From an uncultured Anaerococcus sp. (GTDB lineage: Bacteria; Bacillota; Clostridia; Tissierellales; Peptoniphilaceae), in the NCBI RefSeq assembly GCF_943912385.1, contig NZ_CALTTY010000015.1:1-39757 (forward strand): a stretch of 39,757 nt of DNA, written 5' to 3'. The notes under the pieces were generated by a model that saw only the letters and a list, made by a program, of their open reading frames with translations, was not told the origin of the DNA and did not search any database. Positions 14,917-23,919 of the stretch are shown here, one piece after another (position 1 is the first letter of the stretch; each line of letters starts with the position of its first letter). The position numbers and the translations under genes are program-made.

Positions 14917-15048
14917 CTAAAATCCTAGATGAGCTACAAATTTCCCTATAGCATATCCAAATTTATAAAATAGAAAGATGGTTATAAAAGATACTATCAT
15001 AAAATAAGATGTTGGGTAATCTTTTTTATATTTTTTTACACGATCCAT
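14917..15048 (-). CDS. Small single-span membrane protein, 43 residues
   Basis: A frame from ATG (complement of 15046-15048) to TAG (14917-14919) encodes 43 residues. The N-terminus is positively charged (MDRVKKYKKD), then YFMIVSFITIFLFYKFGYA forms a single hydrophobic helix, and the tail is IGKFVAHLGF. A textbook GGAGGAG site lies 5 nt upstream on the minus strand (15054-15060). It follows the DUF1624 gene on the same strand after 83 nt and ends 31 nt before a bidirectional terminator, so a transcript running from DUF1624 through this gene makes sense. The family is not recognised. Positive-inside topology places the N-terminus in the cytoplasm. Confidence 0.65.
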   Translation of the reverse strand: MDRVKKYKKDYPTSYFMIVSFITIFLFYKFGYAIGKFVAHLGF

Positions 15049-15131
15049 AAATTCTCCTCCACTTATATTTTTCTTTTCTTATATTTATTTATAAGTTACT
15101 ATAAGCTTATATAGAAAAAAATCAATTTACA

Positions 15132-15839
15132 TCACAAGGTTAATTTATAGATTGTGCTAACTAAGGGATAAAGGATTATTTGGTGACTAATATATATGAG
15201 CATGGAATGTCTGCCAATCTTAGCGAGGATATTATCTTTAAAATCAAAATTAAAGGAGTTTCGCCTCTTTAAATATTTTCCAAAAGATACACCTGATAAA
15301 AAGGCGAATATCCAAGGAATAAGCGGAAAGTAATCACTCGAATAAAAGCTTGTACCAGGAAAGCCAAGTGGAAATAAATTTAAATTATAAAGTTCATTAA
15401 AAAACTTATAGTCTAAAAGCAAGCCAGATGGGACCTTATATGTTATGGTAAAGGCCAGTATCAAAATGGGGTAAATTTTATCCGATATATATTTTTCAAA
15501 AAGTCCACCAATTATCATAGATAGCCCCAGGCCATTTAAAACTCCCCATATAATTAGCTGGTCCTTGGCAAAAAGGTAGGTAATTAAACTTATAGCAAAA
15601 CCTAGAAGGCTTGTAATAAGCCCTCTTTTAATATTTGACCTAGCATTTAAAAAAGTAGAACTAATACCAGATATTATAAAAAAAGATATGGCAATTGATA
15701 GCTGCCAGATTTTATTAAAGATAGTGCCATTATAAAAGTCTAGGGTCCAGTAATAATTGATATTGTAAAATAAGTGGAAGAGGACCATGGAAACAATGGT
15801 AATCCCCCTAAATGTATCGATAAATTGTATTCTTTTCAT
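15132..15839 (-). CDS. DUF1624 / heparan-alpha-glucosaminide acetyltransferase-like membrane protein
   Basis: A 235-residue multi-span protein. The start IQFIDTFRGITIVSMVLFHLFY, spread over residues 4-25, is the conserved opening of DUF1624, a family related to the catalytic domain of heparan-alpha-glucosaminide N-acetyltransferase and to acyltransferase-3 proteins. About seven hydrophobic helices follow, with FPLIPWIFAFLSGVSFGKYL and the closing GRHSMLIYISHQIILYPLV segment, also typical. It may acylate or acetylate a cell-envelope sugar, but the substrate is unknown. It is divergent from folC, with about 60 nt between the start codons. Confidence 0.8.
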   Translation of the reverse strand: MKRIQFIDTFRGITIVSMVLFHLFYNINYYWTLDFYNGTIFNKIWQLSIAISFFIISGISSTFLNARSNIKRGLITSLLGFAISLITYLFAKDQLIIWGVLNGLGLSMIIGGLFEKYISDKIYPILILAFTITYKVPSGLLLDYKFFNELYNLNLFPLGFPGTSFYSSDYFPLIPWIFAFLSGVSFGKYLKRRNSFNFDFKDNILAKIGRHSMLIYISHQIILYPLVSTIYKLTL

Positions 15840-15901
15840 AAAAACTCCTCTTATAATTATAACATATGGTAAAGTAATCTTATAGGAAATTTGGAGGAAG
15901 T

Positions 15902-17176
15902 ATGAAAAGTTTTGATGATTATTTAGATTATTTATATGGAAGAGGATCTTCTGGTGGAGACCACAGCCTTAATAATATAAAAAAAGTAATGGAAGCCTTG
16001 GGAAATCCCCAGGATAAGATAAGGATAATCCATATAGCAGGGACAAACGGAAAGGGTTCTACAGCAAAGTTTTTGGCATCTGTATTTGCTAAAAAACAAA
16101 AGTGTGGGATTTTTACATCTCCATATATGGTTAGGATAAATGAAGAAATTTCTATAAATGGAGTAGATATAAGTGATGAAGATTTTTGTGGATTAATAGA
16201 TAGGATTAGGCCTATAGCAGAAAGGCTAGATAAAGATGGCTACCATATAACTTATTTTGAATTTTTAACGGCCATGGCCTACCTATATTTTTACGAAAAA
16301 GAGGTTGACCTTGCAATAATAGAAGTGGGGCTCGGAGGTAGCCTTGATTCTACAAATATTATTAAAAATCCCCTTGCCTCAGTAATTACATCAATTTCTA
16401 AGGACCATACCAAGGTATTAGGAAACACTATAGAAGAAATTGCAGCAAATAAAGCTGGGATTATAAAAAAAGAAAGACCAGTTTTTCTTTATCCCCAGGC
16501 AAGCAATGAATCTAGTGAAGTGATAAGAAATAAGGCAAGGAAAGAGGGGTCAGAAATTTTTACTTTTTCAAAGGAAGAAGTAAAAATAAAAGAATCTTCA
16601 AAGTTTTCAAACATATTTGATTTTAGAAAATATAAGGATATAAAGACAAGCCTAATAGGCAGCCACCAAGCTTACAATGCGGGCCTTTCCCTTATGGTTA
16701 TTGATTACTTTAAGGAAGAATTTAAGCTAACAGACCAGGATATAAAAGATGGTATGGCAGAAGCCTATAACCCTGGTAGGCTTGATTTGGTGAGTAAAAA
16801 ACCAAGGATTCTTTTAGATGGAGCCCACAATACAGATGCCATCGATATGCTTCTAGAAGGATTAAAATCTTTTGACTATAATAGGCTTATAATTGGTTTT
16901 TCCATCCTAAAAGATAAGGACCATGCTGATATAATCAAAAAATTAGCAAAAATATCAGATGTCTTTATTATCACTTTTATCGACGATAATCCAAGAGCCA
17001 TGGAGGCAAACGATATAAAAAAAGAAGCTAATAATTTTGCTAAAGAGCTTGTGGTAATAGAAGACAGTAAAGAAGCTTTTGAATATTCGCTGACTCTGGC
17101 AAAAGATAGTGATCTTATACTCTGGTGCGGGTCACTTTACTTGGTTGGGAAAATATTATCATTTGTTAAAAAGTAA
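15902..17176 (+). CDS. folC: Bifunctional folylpolyglutamate synthase / dihydrofolate synthase
   Basis: A 424-residue cytosolic ligase that adds glutamate to dihydropteroate and to folates. The ATP loop is AGTNGKGSTAKF (46-57), followed by KCGIFTSPYMVRINEEI, YFEFLTAMAYLYF and EVGLGGSLDSTN (normally GGRLDATN), then SISKDHTKVLGNTIEEIA and NKAGIIK. The C-terminal Mur-ligase domain has PGRLDLV and LLDGAHNTDA (DGAHNP in most members). The small substitutions do not remove known catalytic residues. The length is normal. The ATG follows TTGGAGGAAG. No other folate gene is in the window. Confidence 0.92.
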   Translation: MKSFDDYLDYLYGRGSSGGDHSLNNIKKVMEALGNPQDKIRIIHIAGTNGKGSTAKFLASVFAKKQKCGIFTSPYMVRINEEISINGVDISDEDFCGLIDRIRPIAERLDKDGYHITYFEFLTAMAYLYFYEKEVDLAIIEVGLGGSLDSTNIIKNPLASVITSISKDHTKVLGNTIEEIAANKAGIIKKERPVFLYPQASNESSEVIRNKARKEGSEIFTFSKEEVKIKESSKFSNIFDFRKYKDIKTSLIGSHQAYNAGLSLMVIDYFKEEFKLTDQDIKDGMAEAYNPGRLDLVSKKPRILLDGAHNTDAIDMLLEGLKSFDYNRLIIGFSILKDKDHADIIKKLAKISDVFIITFIDDNPRAMEANDIKKEANNFAKELVVIEDSKEAFEYSLTLAKDSDLILWCGSLYLVGKILSFVKK

Positions 17177-17253
17177 ACTTCCCAAAGGCAAGACAATATC
17201 TTAAATTTATTATAAAATATAGTTAAGAAATTATAATGATTTAAGGGGGAAAC

Positions 17254-18324
17254 ATGAAAATTAAAAAGTTTATGACAGGTGCCTTTGCTCTTGCAATGTC
17301 ACTTAGCCTTGTAGCCTGTGGAGCTAATAATGAAGGAGGCAGTGAAGAAGCAAAGAGTACAGACACTGATGGTGAGGCCAAAGTCTCTGCGACAATGATT
17401 ACAGATGAAGGTGGTATAAATGATAAGTCATTTAACCAATCATCTTATGAGGGGCTAAAGGCCTACGAAGAAGAAGGTAAGATTAAGTTTGACTATATCG
17501 AAAGCCACAAGAAAACAGACTACCAACCAAACCTAGAAAGTGCCCTAGACAGTGAATCTGATATCATTTTCACAGTTGGCTATGCCCTATACAACGACAC
17601 AGCCAAGGCAACTGATGATAATCCAGATCAAAAATACGCTATAATCGATAATGCAAATATCGATGGCAAGGAAAACCTAGTTGGTATTACCTTTGCTGAT
17701 AATGAAAACTCATTTTTAGTTGGTTATATAGCAGGAATGAAGTCTGAATCTAACAATGTTGGATTTGTAGGCGGTCAAAAATCTGACGTAATTGATAGGT
17801 TTGAATATGGTTATAGGGCTGGTGTAAAACAAGCTGCTAGAGAAAAGGGGGAAGATATTGAAGTTCAAGTTCAATATGCAAACTCATATTCTGACCAAGC
17901 AGCTGGTAAAAATATTGCCAACCAAATGTACCAAAACGGTGCTGACGTTGTATTCCACGCAGCGGGTGGAGTCGGTATAGGCGTATTCGAAGCAGCTAAG
18001 GAAAATGACAAATATGTAATAGGTGTAGACCGTGACCAAAAAGACGAAGCACCTGACCATATCCTAGTTTCTACAATCAAGGGAGTAGGTAGGGCAGTTC
18101 AACTTACACTTGATGATTTAATGGAAGATAAATTTGCAGGTGGAGAAACAGTAGCCTACCACCTAAGTGACGGTGAAGCTCTAGACATTGCTTATGGTGA
18201 CAATGATCTTGTAGCAGACGAGGTTAAAGACAAGGTTGAAGAACTTAGGGCAGAAATCGTTGATGGTAAGATCGAAGTACCACAAAATGAAGAAGAATTT
18301 AAAGAAATGGGATATGAAGACTAA
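17254..18324 (+). CDS. BMP/PnrA-type nucleoside-binding lipoprotein
   Basis: A 356-residue substrate-binding lipoprotein of a nucleoside importer. The signal peptide ends in the lipobox LVAC, so Cys22 is the lipid anchor, followed by a Gly/Ser/Glu-rich linker. The mature part shows the BMP family pattern: DEGGINDKSFNQSSYEGL, YIESHKKTDYQPN, FTVGYALYNDT, YIAGMKSESNNVGFVGG, DVVFHAAGGVGIGVFEAA and GVDRDQ. Relatives are PnrA/TmpC of Treponema and BmpA of Borrelia, which bind purine nucleosides. It heads the cluster with the ATPase and two permeases, and a terminator after it would give more binding protein than membrane parts. Confidence 0.92.
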   Translation: MKIKKFMTGAFALAMSLSLVACGANNEGGSEEAKSTDTDGEAKVSATMITDEGGINDKSFNQSSYEGLKAYEEEGKIKFDYIESHKKTDYQPNLESALDSESDIIFTVGYALYNDTAKATDDNPDQKYAIIDNANIDGKENLVGITFADNENSFLVGYIAGMKSESNNVGFVGGQKSDVIDRFEYGYRAGVKQAAREKGEDIEVQVQYANSYSDQAAGKNIANQMYQNGADVVFHAAGGVGIGVFEAAKENDKYVIGVDRDQKDEAPDHILVSTIKGVGRAVQLTLDDLMEDKFAGGETVAYHLSDGEALDIAYGDNDLVADEVKDKVEELRAEIVDGKIEVPQNEEEFKEMGYED

Positions 18325-18360
18325 TTATAAATATAATTTTATATAAGTGAATATTCTAAC

Positions 18361-18396
18361 AAAAAAGAGTAGGATAGGTTTTCTACTCTTTTTTTA
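18361..18396 (+). terminator. Intra-operon terminator after the binding-protein gene
   Basis: AAAAAGAGTAG (18362-18372) pairs with CTACTCTTTTT (18384-18394) around an 11-nt loop, followed by more T. No separate promoter is obvious between it and the ATPase gene, so partial read-through is the likely way the downstream genes are expressed. Confidence 0.75.
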
Positions 18397-18419
18397 TAAA
18401 AATTTAAGAGTGAGGAAGT

Positions 18420-19955
18420 ATGGATAAGTATTTAGAAAAAGATCCTATTATAAGTATGAAAAATATCCATAAGAGTTTTGGCGACAAGGAAGTTCTAAAA
18501 GGGATAGATTTCGACCTACACAAGTGTGAAGTTCATGCACTGTTAGGGGAAAACGGAGCTGGTAAAACTACCCTTATGAATATCCTTTACGGCATGTTTG
18601 GCCAAACTAGTGGGGACTTATTTATAAAGGGTAAAAAAATAATAAACAATTCTCCTAAGAAGGCTATAGCCCAAGGGGTGGGTATGGTACACCAACACTT
18701 TATGCTTATAGAACCCTTTACTGTTACTGAAAATATAATGCTGGGCTATGAAGGTAGCAAGGGACTTTTTATTGATAGAAAAAAAGCAAGGGAAGATATT
18801 AAGAAATTATCTGAAGAATATGGACTTTATATAGATCCTGATAGCAAGGTTGAAGATATTTCTGTTGGCCAGCAACAGAGAGTCGAAATCTTAAAGGCTC
18901 TCTACCATGGGGCAGATGTTTTAATTTTTGACGAACCAACAGCTGTTTTAACACCCCAAGAAATCGAAGAATTTATTGAAATTGTTGGTAAGCTGACAAA
19001 GCTTGGCAAGTCAATAATAATTATAACCCACAAGCTTGATGAAATAAGAGCCATGGCCGATACCTGTACCATAATTAGGCGAGGGGAATATATAGATAAG
19101 GTTAAGGTAAGTGAAGTCGATGAAAATATCTTAGCAGAAAAAATGGTAGGCAGGGATGTCTCCTTTAATGTTACTAAGGATGATGTAAGGCTTGGCGAGG
19201 AAGTTTTAAAGGTAGAAAATCTGTGGGTTAAGGACAATAGAAAAATCGATAGGGTAAAGGGACTTGATCTTGCTATTAGGAAGGGAGAAATCCTTGGAAT
19301 CGCCGGAGTCGATGGCAATGGCCAATCAGAACTAATAGATGCTATTTACGGCATGAGAAAGGTCGAAGATGGTAAGATTATCTTTAACGGCGAAGATATA
19401 ACTGGTAAGAGCCCAAGAGAAGTGCTAGATAGGGGGATGACCCAAATACCTGAGGACAGGCAAAAAAGAGGTCTAGTCTTAGAGTACTCTATAAAAGATA
19501 ATCTGATTTTAGAAAATGTGGATAAGGATAAATTTTCAAAAAACGGAATTTTAGACTTCAATAAGATAGATAAGAATGCCGATAGGTTAATTGAAAAATT
19601 TGACATTAGACCAAACGATAAAAATGAATTTGTAGGATCTCTATCTGGCGGAAACCAACAGAAGGTAATTATTGCAAGAGAAATTTCATCAAATCCAGAT
19701 CTTTTAATTGCAGCCCAACCAACGAGGGGACTTGATGTGGGAGCGATAGAATTTATCCACCAATACCTGGTAGAATTAAGAAATTCTGGTAAGGCTGTCT
19801 TACTAATAAGTTTTCAGCTTGATGAGGTTATGGACCTATCAGATAGGATAGCTGTTATCTATGATGGTAAGATTGTAGGCGAGCTTGATCCTAAGGAAAC
19901 TGATGAATTTGAAATAGGAAGACTTATGGCAGGAGGTAAGAATGAGAAAAATTAA
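18420..19955 (+). CDS. Nucleoside ABC importer ATPase (two ABC domains)
   Basis: A 511-residue cytoplasmic ATPase with two fused ABC modules. The first has LLGENGAGKTTL (Walker A, about 41-52), SVGQQQRVEILKAL (signature) and LIFDEPTAVLTPQE (Walker B). The second has a degenerate Walker A, GVDGNGQSEL, with SGGNQQKVIIAREI and LLIAAQPTRGLDVG, as usual for YufO/NupO and sugar-type ATPases. It drives the two permeases encoded next. The ATG follows GAGGAAG. The gene overlaps the first permease by 14 bp, a sign of tight translational coupling. By context it works with the BMP lipoprotein in nucleoside uptake. Confidence 0.93.
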   Translation: MDKYLEKDPIISMKNIHKSFGDKEVLKGIDFDLHKCEVHALLGENGAGKTTLMNILYGMFGQTSGDLFIKGKKIINNSPKKAIAQGVGMVHQHFMLIEPFTVTENIMLGYEGSKGLFIDRKKAREDIKKLSEEYGLYIDPDSKVEDISVGQQQRVEILKALYHGADVLIFDEPTAVLTPQEIEEFIEIVGKLTKLGKSIIIITHKLDEIRAMADTCTIIRRGEYIDKVKVSEVDENILAEKMVGRDVSFNVTKDDVRLGEEVLKVENLWVKDNRKIDRVKGLDLAIRKGEILGIAGVDGNGQSELIDAIYGMRKVEDGKIIFNGEDITGKSPREVLDRGMTQIPEDRQKRGLVLEYSIKDNLILENVDKDKFSKNGILDFNKIDKNADRLIEKFDIRPNDKNEFVGSLSGGNQQKVIIAREISSNPDLLIAAQPTRGLDVGAIEFIHQYLVELRNSGKAVLLISFQLDEVMDLSDRIAVIYDGKIVGELDPKETDEFEIGRLMAGGKNEKN

Positions 19956-21066
19956 AGCAAAAAATAAAATAAGCTTATCAAATAAGGGCTCGACTCTTAT
20001 CTTTACACTTGTATCTATTATTTTAGGCTTAATAGTAGGTGCCATAGTTCTTGCCCTTGCTGGCTATAATCCTATCGTAGCTTATCAAAAGATAATAGAG
20101 GGGATTTTTAAGTCACCAAGAAATATGGGATGGGCTATAGTAAATTCAACCCCGATAATCCTTACGGGTCTAGGTGTTTGCTTTGCCTTTAAGACTGGAT
20201 TATTTAATATGGGTGCTGAAGGTCAATTTATAATTGGTACTTGTGTAGGCTTTTTAATTGGCTATGGTCTTGATCTACCCCCTGTTATCCATGTATTTGT
20301 TACTGTGATAATTGCAATTTTAGCAGGATTCATCTATGGAGCTATAGCAGGATTTGTGAAGGCAAGATTTGGTATCCACGAGGTTATTTCAACTATAATG
20401 TTAAACTGGATTGCCTTTTATTTGCAAAACTTTCTAGTCTACCGTTATCAAATGCCGAACTCTATGAATAGCTATGATGTAAAAGATTCAGCGAAAATAA
20501 CTTTGGTAGAAAATGCAGCCCAAAAGTATGATGGTTTCTTTGGCCAATTTTTTAGGGCACCAATCCATATGGGTATAATTTTTGCTATCATATGTGCATT
20601 CTTGATTCACTTTATTTTAAAGAAGACTAGTCTTGGTTATAAGCTTAAGGCAGTGGGATTAAACAAGGAAGCAAGCGAGTATGGGGGGATAAATGTAAAC
20701 AGGAAGATTATCCAGTCTATGGCTATATCTGGTGCAATTTGTTCACTTGCAGGGGTAAGCCAAATTTTAGGCTATACTTATTCTTTACCAATCCTATCAG
20801 CCATGGAAAACTTTGGTTTTGATGGACTTGCGGTTGCTCTTCTTGCATCAAATAACCCAATTGCTTGTATATTTTCAGGCTTATTCTTAGGGTCACTTAA
20901 GTATGCAGGAAGCAACCTACAGAGAACTATGGGAGTTCCAAGCGAGCTTATTTCAATTATTATAGGTACGATTATTTTATTTACAGCGATACCTCTTATA
21001 TTTAGGATTTTAAAGGCCAAACTTGGTAAAAATTCTAAGAGAAAGGTAGGTAAGAAAAATGCTTAA
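19942..21066 (+). CDS. Nucleoside ABC importer permease 1
   Basis: A 374-residue membrane permease of the BPD_transp_2 group (YufP/NupP-like). About nine hydrophobic helices are visible; conserved pieces include NSTPIILTGLGVCFAFKTG, LFNMGAEGQFIIG and FGIHEVISTIMLNWIAFYL, followed later by GLNKEASEYGGINV, which forms the coupling helix contacting the ATPase, and GFDGLAVALLASNNPI. The start lies within the end of the ATPase gene (14-bp overlap) with GGAGG upstream; the second permease starts 8 bp before its stop. It forms the pore with permease 2. Confidence 0.92.
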   Translation: MRKIKAKNKISLSNKGSTLIFTLVSIILGLIVGAIVLALAGYNPIVAYQKIIEGIFKSPRNMGWAIVNSTPIILTGLGVCFAFKTGLFNMGAEGQFIIGTCVGFLIGYGLDLPPVIHVFVTVIIAILAGFIYGAIAGFVKARFGIHEVISTIMLNWIAFYLQNFLVYRYQMPNSMNSYDVKDSAKITLVENAAQKYDGFFGQFFRAPIHMGIIFAIICAFLIHFILKKTSLGYKLKAVGLNKEASEYGGINVNRKIIQSMAISGAICSLAGVSQILGYTYSLPILSAMENFGFDGLAVALLASNNPIACIFSGLFLGSLKYAGSNLQRTMGVPSELISIIIGTIILFTAIPLIFRILKAKLGKNSKRKVGKKNA

Positions 21067-21997
21067 TATGGCAATAATAGGTTTAATAATAGGAAATACT
21101 CTTTCTAATGCTGCCCCTGTCTTATTAACAGGCCTGGGAGGGATGATATCTGAAAAATCCGGTGTAGTAAATATCGGACTTGAAGGCATGATGACAATCG
21201 GAGCCTTGGTTGGAGCTACAGTTGGATACTATAGTAAAAACCCTTGGCTGGGATTTTTATGTGGGGGACTTTCTGGAATGGTCTTTGGACTTATCCATGC
21301 CTTTGTCTCAGTAAGTCTTGCAGGGGATCAGACAATTTCTGGTATAGCTATAAATACCCTAGCTCCAGGTCTCGCCCTATTTCTTTCAAGGATGTTTTTT
21401 GATGGGGCAACCCAGACTCCTTCGATAGACCTTAAATACAAAATGCCAAGGCTATTTGATGGTATGATTCAAAACCAAGCTTTAAGAAATATTTTTTCTC
21501 AGTATGCTAGTGTCTATATAGCCCTTATATTTGTAGTCTTAGTTTACATCTTTTTATATAAGACTAAGTGGGGGCTTAGACTAATTGCTGTTGGTGAACA
21601 CCCTGTTGCTGCAGAAAGTCTAGACATACCTGTTGGAAAGATAAGGTATCTTTCAGTGATGTTTTCAGGTTTTATGGCAGGTCTAGGGGGAGCATCTATG
21701 TCGCTTGCTGTAGTGAGTGTCTTTTCCCCAACACTTATAGCAGGACAAGGATATATAGCTCTCGTATGCGTAATCTTTGGAAACTGGAGACCGCAGGGAG
21801 TTTTACTTGGATCTTTATTTTTTGGACTTACCCAGGCTATAGCGACTTATCTTACAGGTACAAGAATTGAGATACCGATGGAATTTATTTCAATGATTCC
21901 TTACATCTCAATCCTTATTTTCCTAATCTTATTTAATAAAAAATCATACGCACCTAAGGCAAGTGGTAAGCCTTATTTGACAGAAGATATAGGATAA
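21059..21997 (+). CDS. Nucleoside ABC importer permease 2
   Basis: A 312-residue membrane permease (YufQ/NupQ-like). Typical pieces are APVLLTGLGGMISEKSGVVN, IGLEGMMTIGALVGATVGY, AGDQTISGIAINTLAPGLA and LIAVGEHPVAAESLDIPVG (coupling helix), with GQGYIALVCVIFGNW near the end. It overlaps permease 1 by 8 bp and is the last gene of the importer cluster. The family pairs obligately with permease 1 and the double ATPase. Nothing unusual was seen in its sequence. Confidence 0.92.
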   Translation: MLNMAIIGLIIGNTLSNAAPVLLTGLGGMISEKSGVVNIGLEGMMTIGALVGATVGYYSKNPWLGFLCGGLSGMVFGLIHAFVSVSLAGDQTISGIAINTLAPGLALFLSRMFFDGATQTPSIDLKYKMPRLFDGMIQNQALRNIFSQYASVYIALIFVVLVYIFLYKTKWGLRLIAVGEHPVAAESLDIPVGKIRYLSVMFSGFMAGLGGASMSLAVVSVFSPTLIAGQGYIALVCVIFGNWRPQGVLLGSLFFGLTQAIATYLTGTRIEIPMEFISMIPYISILIFLILFNKKSYAPKASGKPYLTEDIG

Positions 21998-22023
21998 AAA
22001 GGTCCCCAGACTTAAGTCTGGGG
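21994..22023 (-). terminator. Terminator of the helicase gene; palindrome shared with the importer end
   Basis: CCCCAGAC (22004-22011) and GTCTGGGG (22016-22023) form a perfect palindrome around TTAA. On the minus strand the stem is followed by ACCTTTTTAT, a T run, so it fits a terminator for the helicase gene. On the plus strand no T run follows, so the importer genes may end less sharply. Confidence 0.65.
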
Positions 22024-22029
22024 GAGGTA

Positions 22030-23823
22030 TTATAATAAACTCCTGGCCCTTGTGAAAAATTCTGAGGGCTGGGCTTTTTTATTATTTCTTTTTTTAAGGG
22101 ATAAAAGATACAAATTCTCCCTTGCCCTAGTCATAGCTACGTAAAAAACCCTTCTTTCTTCTTCTAAATTTTTAAGTGGATTTTCTTCAAAATCAATTAT
22201 TGGAAACTCATTTTTGATTAGGTCTGTAACAAAGACCCTATCGTATTCCAGTCCCTTGGACCTATGAATAGTCTGAAGGAATAGATTTGAGGGTTGTGAT
22301 ATTCTTAGTTTATTCTGAAGACCAACTAATTTTTTATAAAAATCATCGGTATTGTCTAAGCCTTTGGTAAAATTAATAAGACTTTCTACAAATAAGTCCT
22401 TGTTCATAACTTCTTCTGCAAATTTGTGGGACTTATAACTGGCGTATTCTTTGTAGCCGAGATACTTGTAGATATATGATATTTTTCTAGATAGGTCAAG
22501 TTTTCTGATGTGCTTTAGTTTCTTTTCTATATCATAAAGTGTATTACTTTTATCATAGTCAAGTTTTTCGTAGAAAAAATCAAAAACATCTATATTTGAA
22601 GCTTTCGTTTTAAGACTTTCTATTTCTGATTTTTTTAAGTAGGTTTTAATCTTATAATAAATTTTCTCAAAACTTTCCACATCCATAAAGTCTTCAGAAA
22701 ATTTTATAATATCAAAAAAATCTTCTATTATTTGTGACTTAAAAAAGTCAAGAAAATCATCGTTTATATTAAAGTCAATACCGTCTTCCATAAAAAAGCT
22801 AACAAGGTTTATAGCAGAAATATTGTTTCTAAATAAAATAGCATTTGTTTTATTATTATCTAGTTGACTCCTAATGTACCCATACTGGGCTTTTGTATCT
22901 TTTAATGTTTTTGTTATTATTTTTGCTCCTGGTTTTTTATTGCTTTTTATATTTTTTTCATACCTTAATTTATTATCTTTGATAAAGTCATTTGCTAGGG
23001 ATGCAATATTTCCACTTGACCTATGATTTTCATTCATGATTATTATGTGCGCATCTGGATAATGGTCTTTAAAATTTAAAAGATAGGATGGATCAGCGGC
23101 TCTAAAGGAATAGATTGACTGGTCATCATCTGCAACCACCATAAAATTATTATTAAGTCCAACTATTTCTTTTAGGATTTGAAATTGTAGTAGGGAGGTA
23201 TCCTGGCCTTCGTCTAGTTGAAAGTAGTCATACTTTCTGTGGATAGAGGCTAAAAGCTTTGGATTTTCCCTTAGTAGCCTTAGGGCGAGAGTCTGCATAT
23301 CATCGAAATCTATATATGAATTCTTCTTCTTAAATTCCTCGTAGCTATGGTAGATTTTTTCTATATTTTTAATTCTGACATTTTTAAGATATCTCTCATC
23401 TAGCATAGCATTTTTCATAAAAGATGTTTCTGTAAAAAAGTTAAGAGAGTCCTCTCTAGAAATTTTTTTCTTATTTATATCCTGGTATATATCTCTAATT
23501 AGGTGATATTTATTATATATATCATCAGATTCCAATAATTTTAGTTCTCTATTATATTTTTTTAGATAATTTCTTATAATAAGGTAGCAAAAAGCATGGA
23601 TGGTCATAATATTCGCATCTTTTTTTGAGTAACGATTTCTCATATCAATAGCTTGGGTTTTAGAAAAAGTAAGGGTCAATACCCTATCAACTTTGGTAAT
23701 TTTGCTTAAATTTTTTATTCTTTCTAAAAGCATAGTTGTCTTGCCAGCTCCAGGTACAGCAAGGACTAGGCAAGGTCCATCTTTAAAATTTGCTGCCTTA
23801 TTTTGTATGTCTGTTAGTATCAT
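22030..23823 (-). CDS. Short UvrD/PcrA-like ATP-dependent helicase
   Basis: A 597-residue superfamily 1A DNA helicase. Motifs in order: AVPGAGKTTMLLERI (Walker A, 22-36), TLTFSKTQAIDMRNR (Ia), DDMQTLALRLL, FQLDEGQDTSLLQ (II), VVADDDQSIYSFRAADP (III), TIHRSKGLEYDRVFV (V) and VAMTRARENLYLL (VI). It is shorter than PcrA/UvrD (about 720 residues), probably with a small 2B domain, and is a UvrD-like paralogue rather than the main repair helicase. The frame is open upstream to 23934, but those 37 residues overlap the divergent nitroreductase start and lack family character; ATG at 23823 begins right before the Q-motif region (MILTDIQNKAANF). No ribosome site precedes it. Confidence 0.88.
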   Translation of the reverse strand: MILTDIQNKAANFKDGPCLVLAVPGAGKTTMLLERIKNLSKITKVDRVLTLTFSKTQAIDMRNRYSKKDANIMTIHAFCYLIIRNYLKKYNRELKLLESDDIYNKYHLIRDIYQDINKKKISREDSLNFFTETSFMKNAMLDERYLKNVRIKNIEKIYHSYEEFKKKNSYIDFDDMQTLALRLLRENPKLLASIHRKYDYFQLDEGQDTSLLQFQILKEIVGLNNNFMVVADDDQSIYSFRAADPSYLLNFKDHYPDAHIIIMNENHRSSGNIASLANDFIKDNKLRYEKNIKSNKKPGAKIITKTLKDTKAQYGYIRSQLDNNKTNAILFRNNISAINLVSFFMEDGIDFNINDDFLDFFKSQIIEDFFDIIKFSEDFMDVESFEKIYYKIKTYLKKSEIESLKTKASNIDVFDFFYEKLDYDKSNTLYDIEKKLKHIRKLDLSRKISYIYKYLGYKEYASYKSHKFAEEVMNKDLFVESLINFTKGLDNTDDFYKKLVGLQNKLRISQPSNLFLQTIHRSKGLEYDRVFVTDLIKNEFPIIDFEENPLKNLEEERRVFYVAMTRARENLYLLSLKKRNNKKAQPSEFFTRARSLL

Positions 23824-23919
23824 ATAATCAATATACCATATATTTTTTTGAAAGAATATGATAAAATAGGAGACAGTATAGTATAATAATATTAGTAGTA
23901 AAAAATAATGGGGGAAAAT

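Noticed and set aside
15100..15115. CTATAAGCTTATATAG palindrome as a terminator of the DUF1624 gene
   Set aside because: It lies upstream of the gene end's T run on the wrong side for the minus strand and would sit before the small downstream gene.
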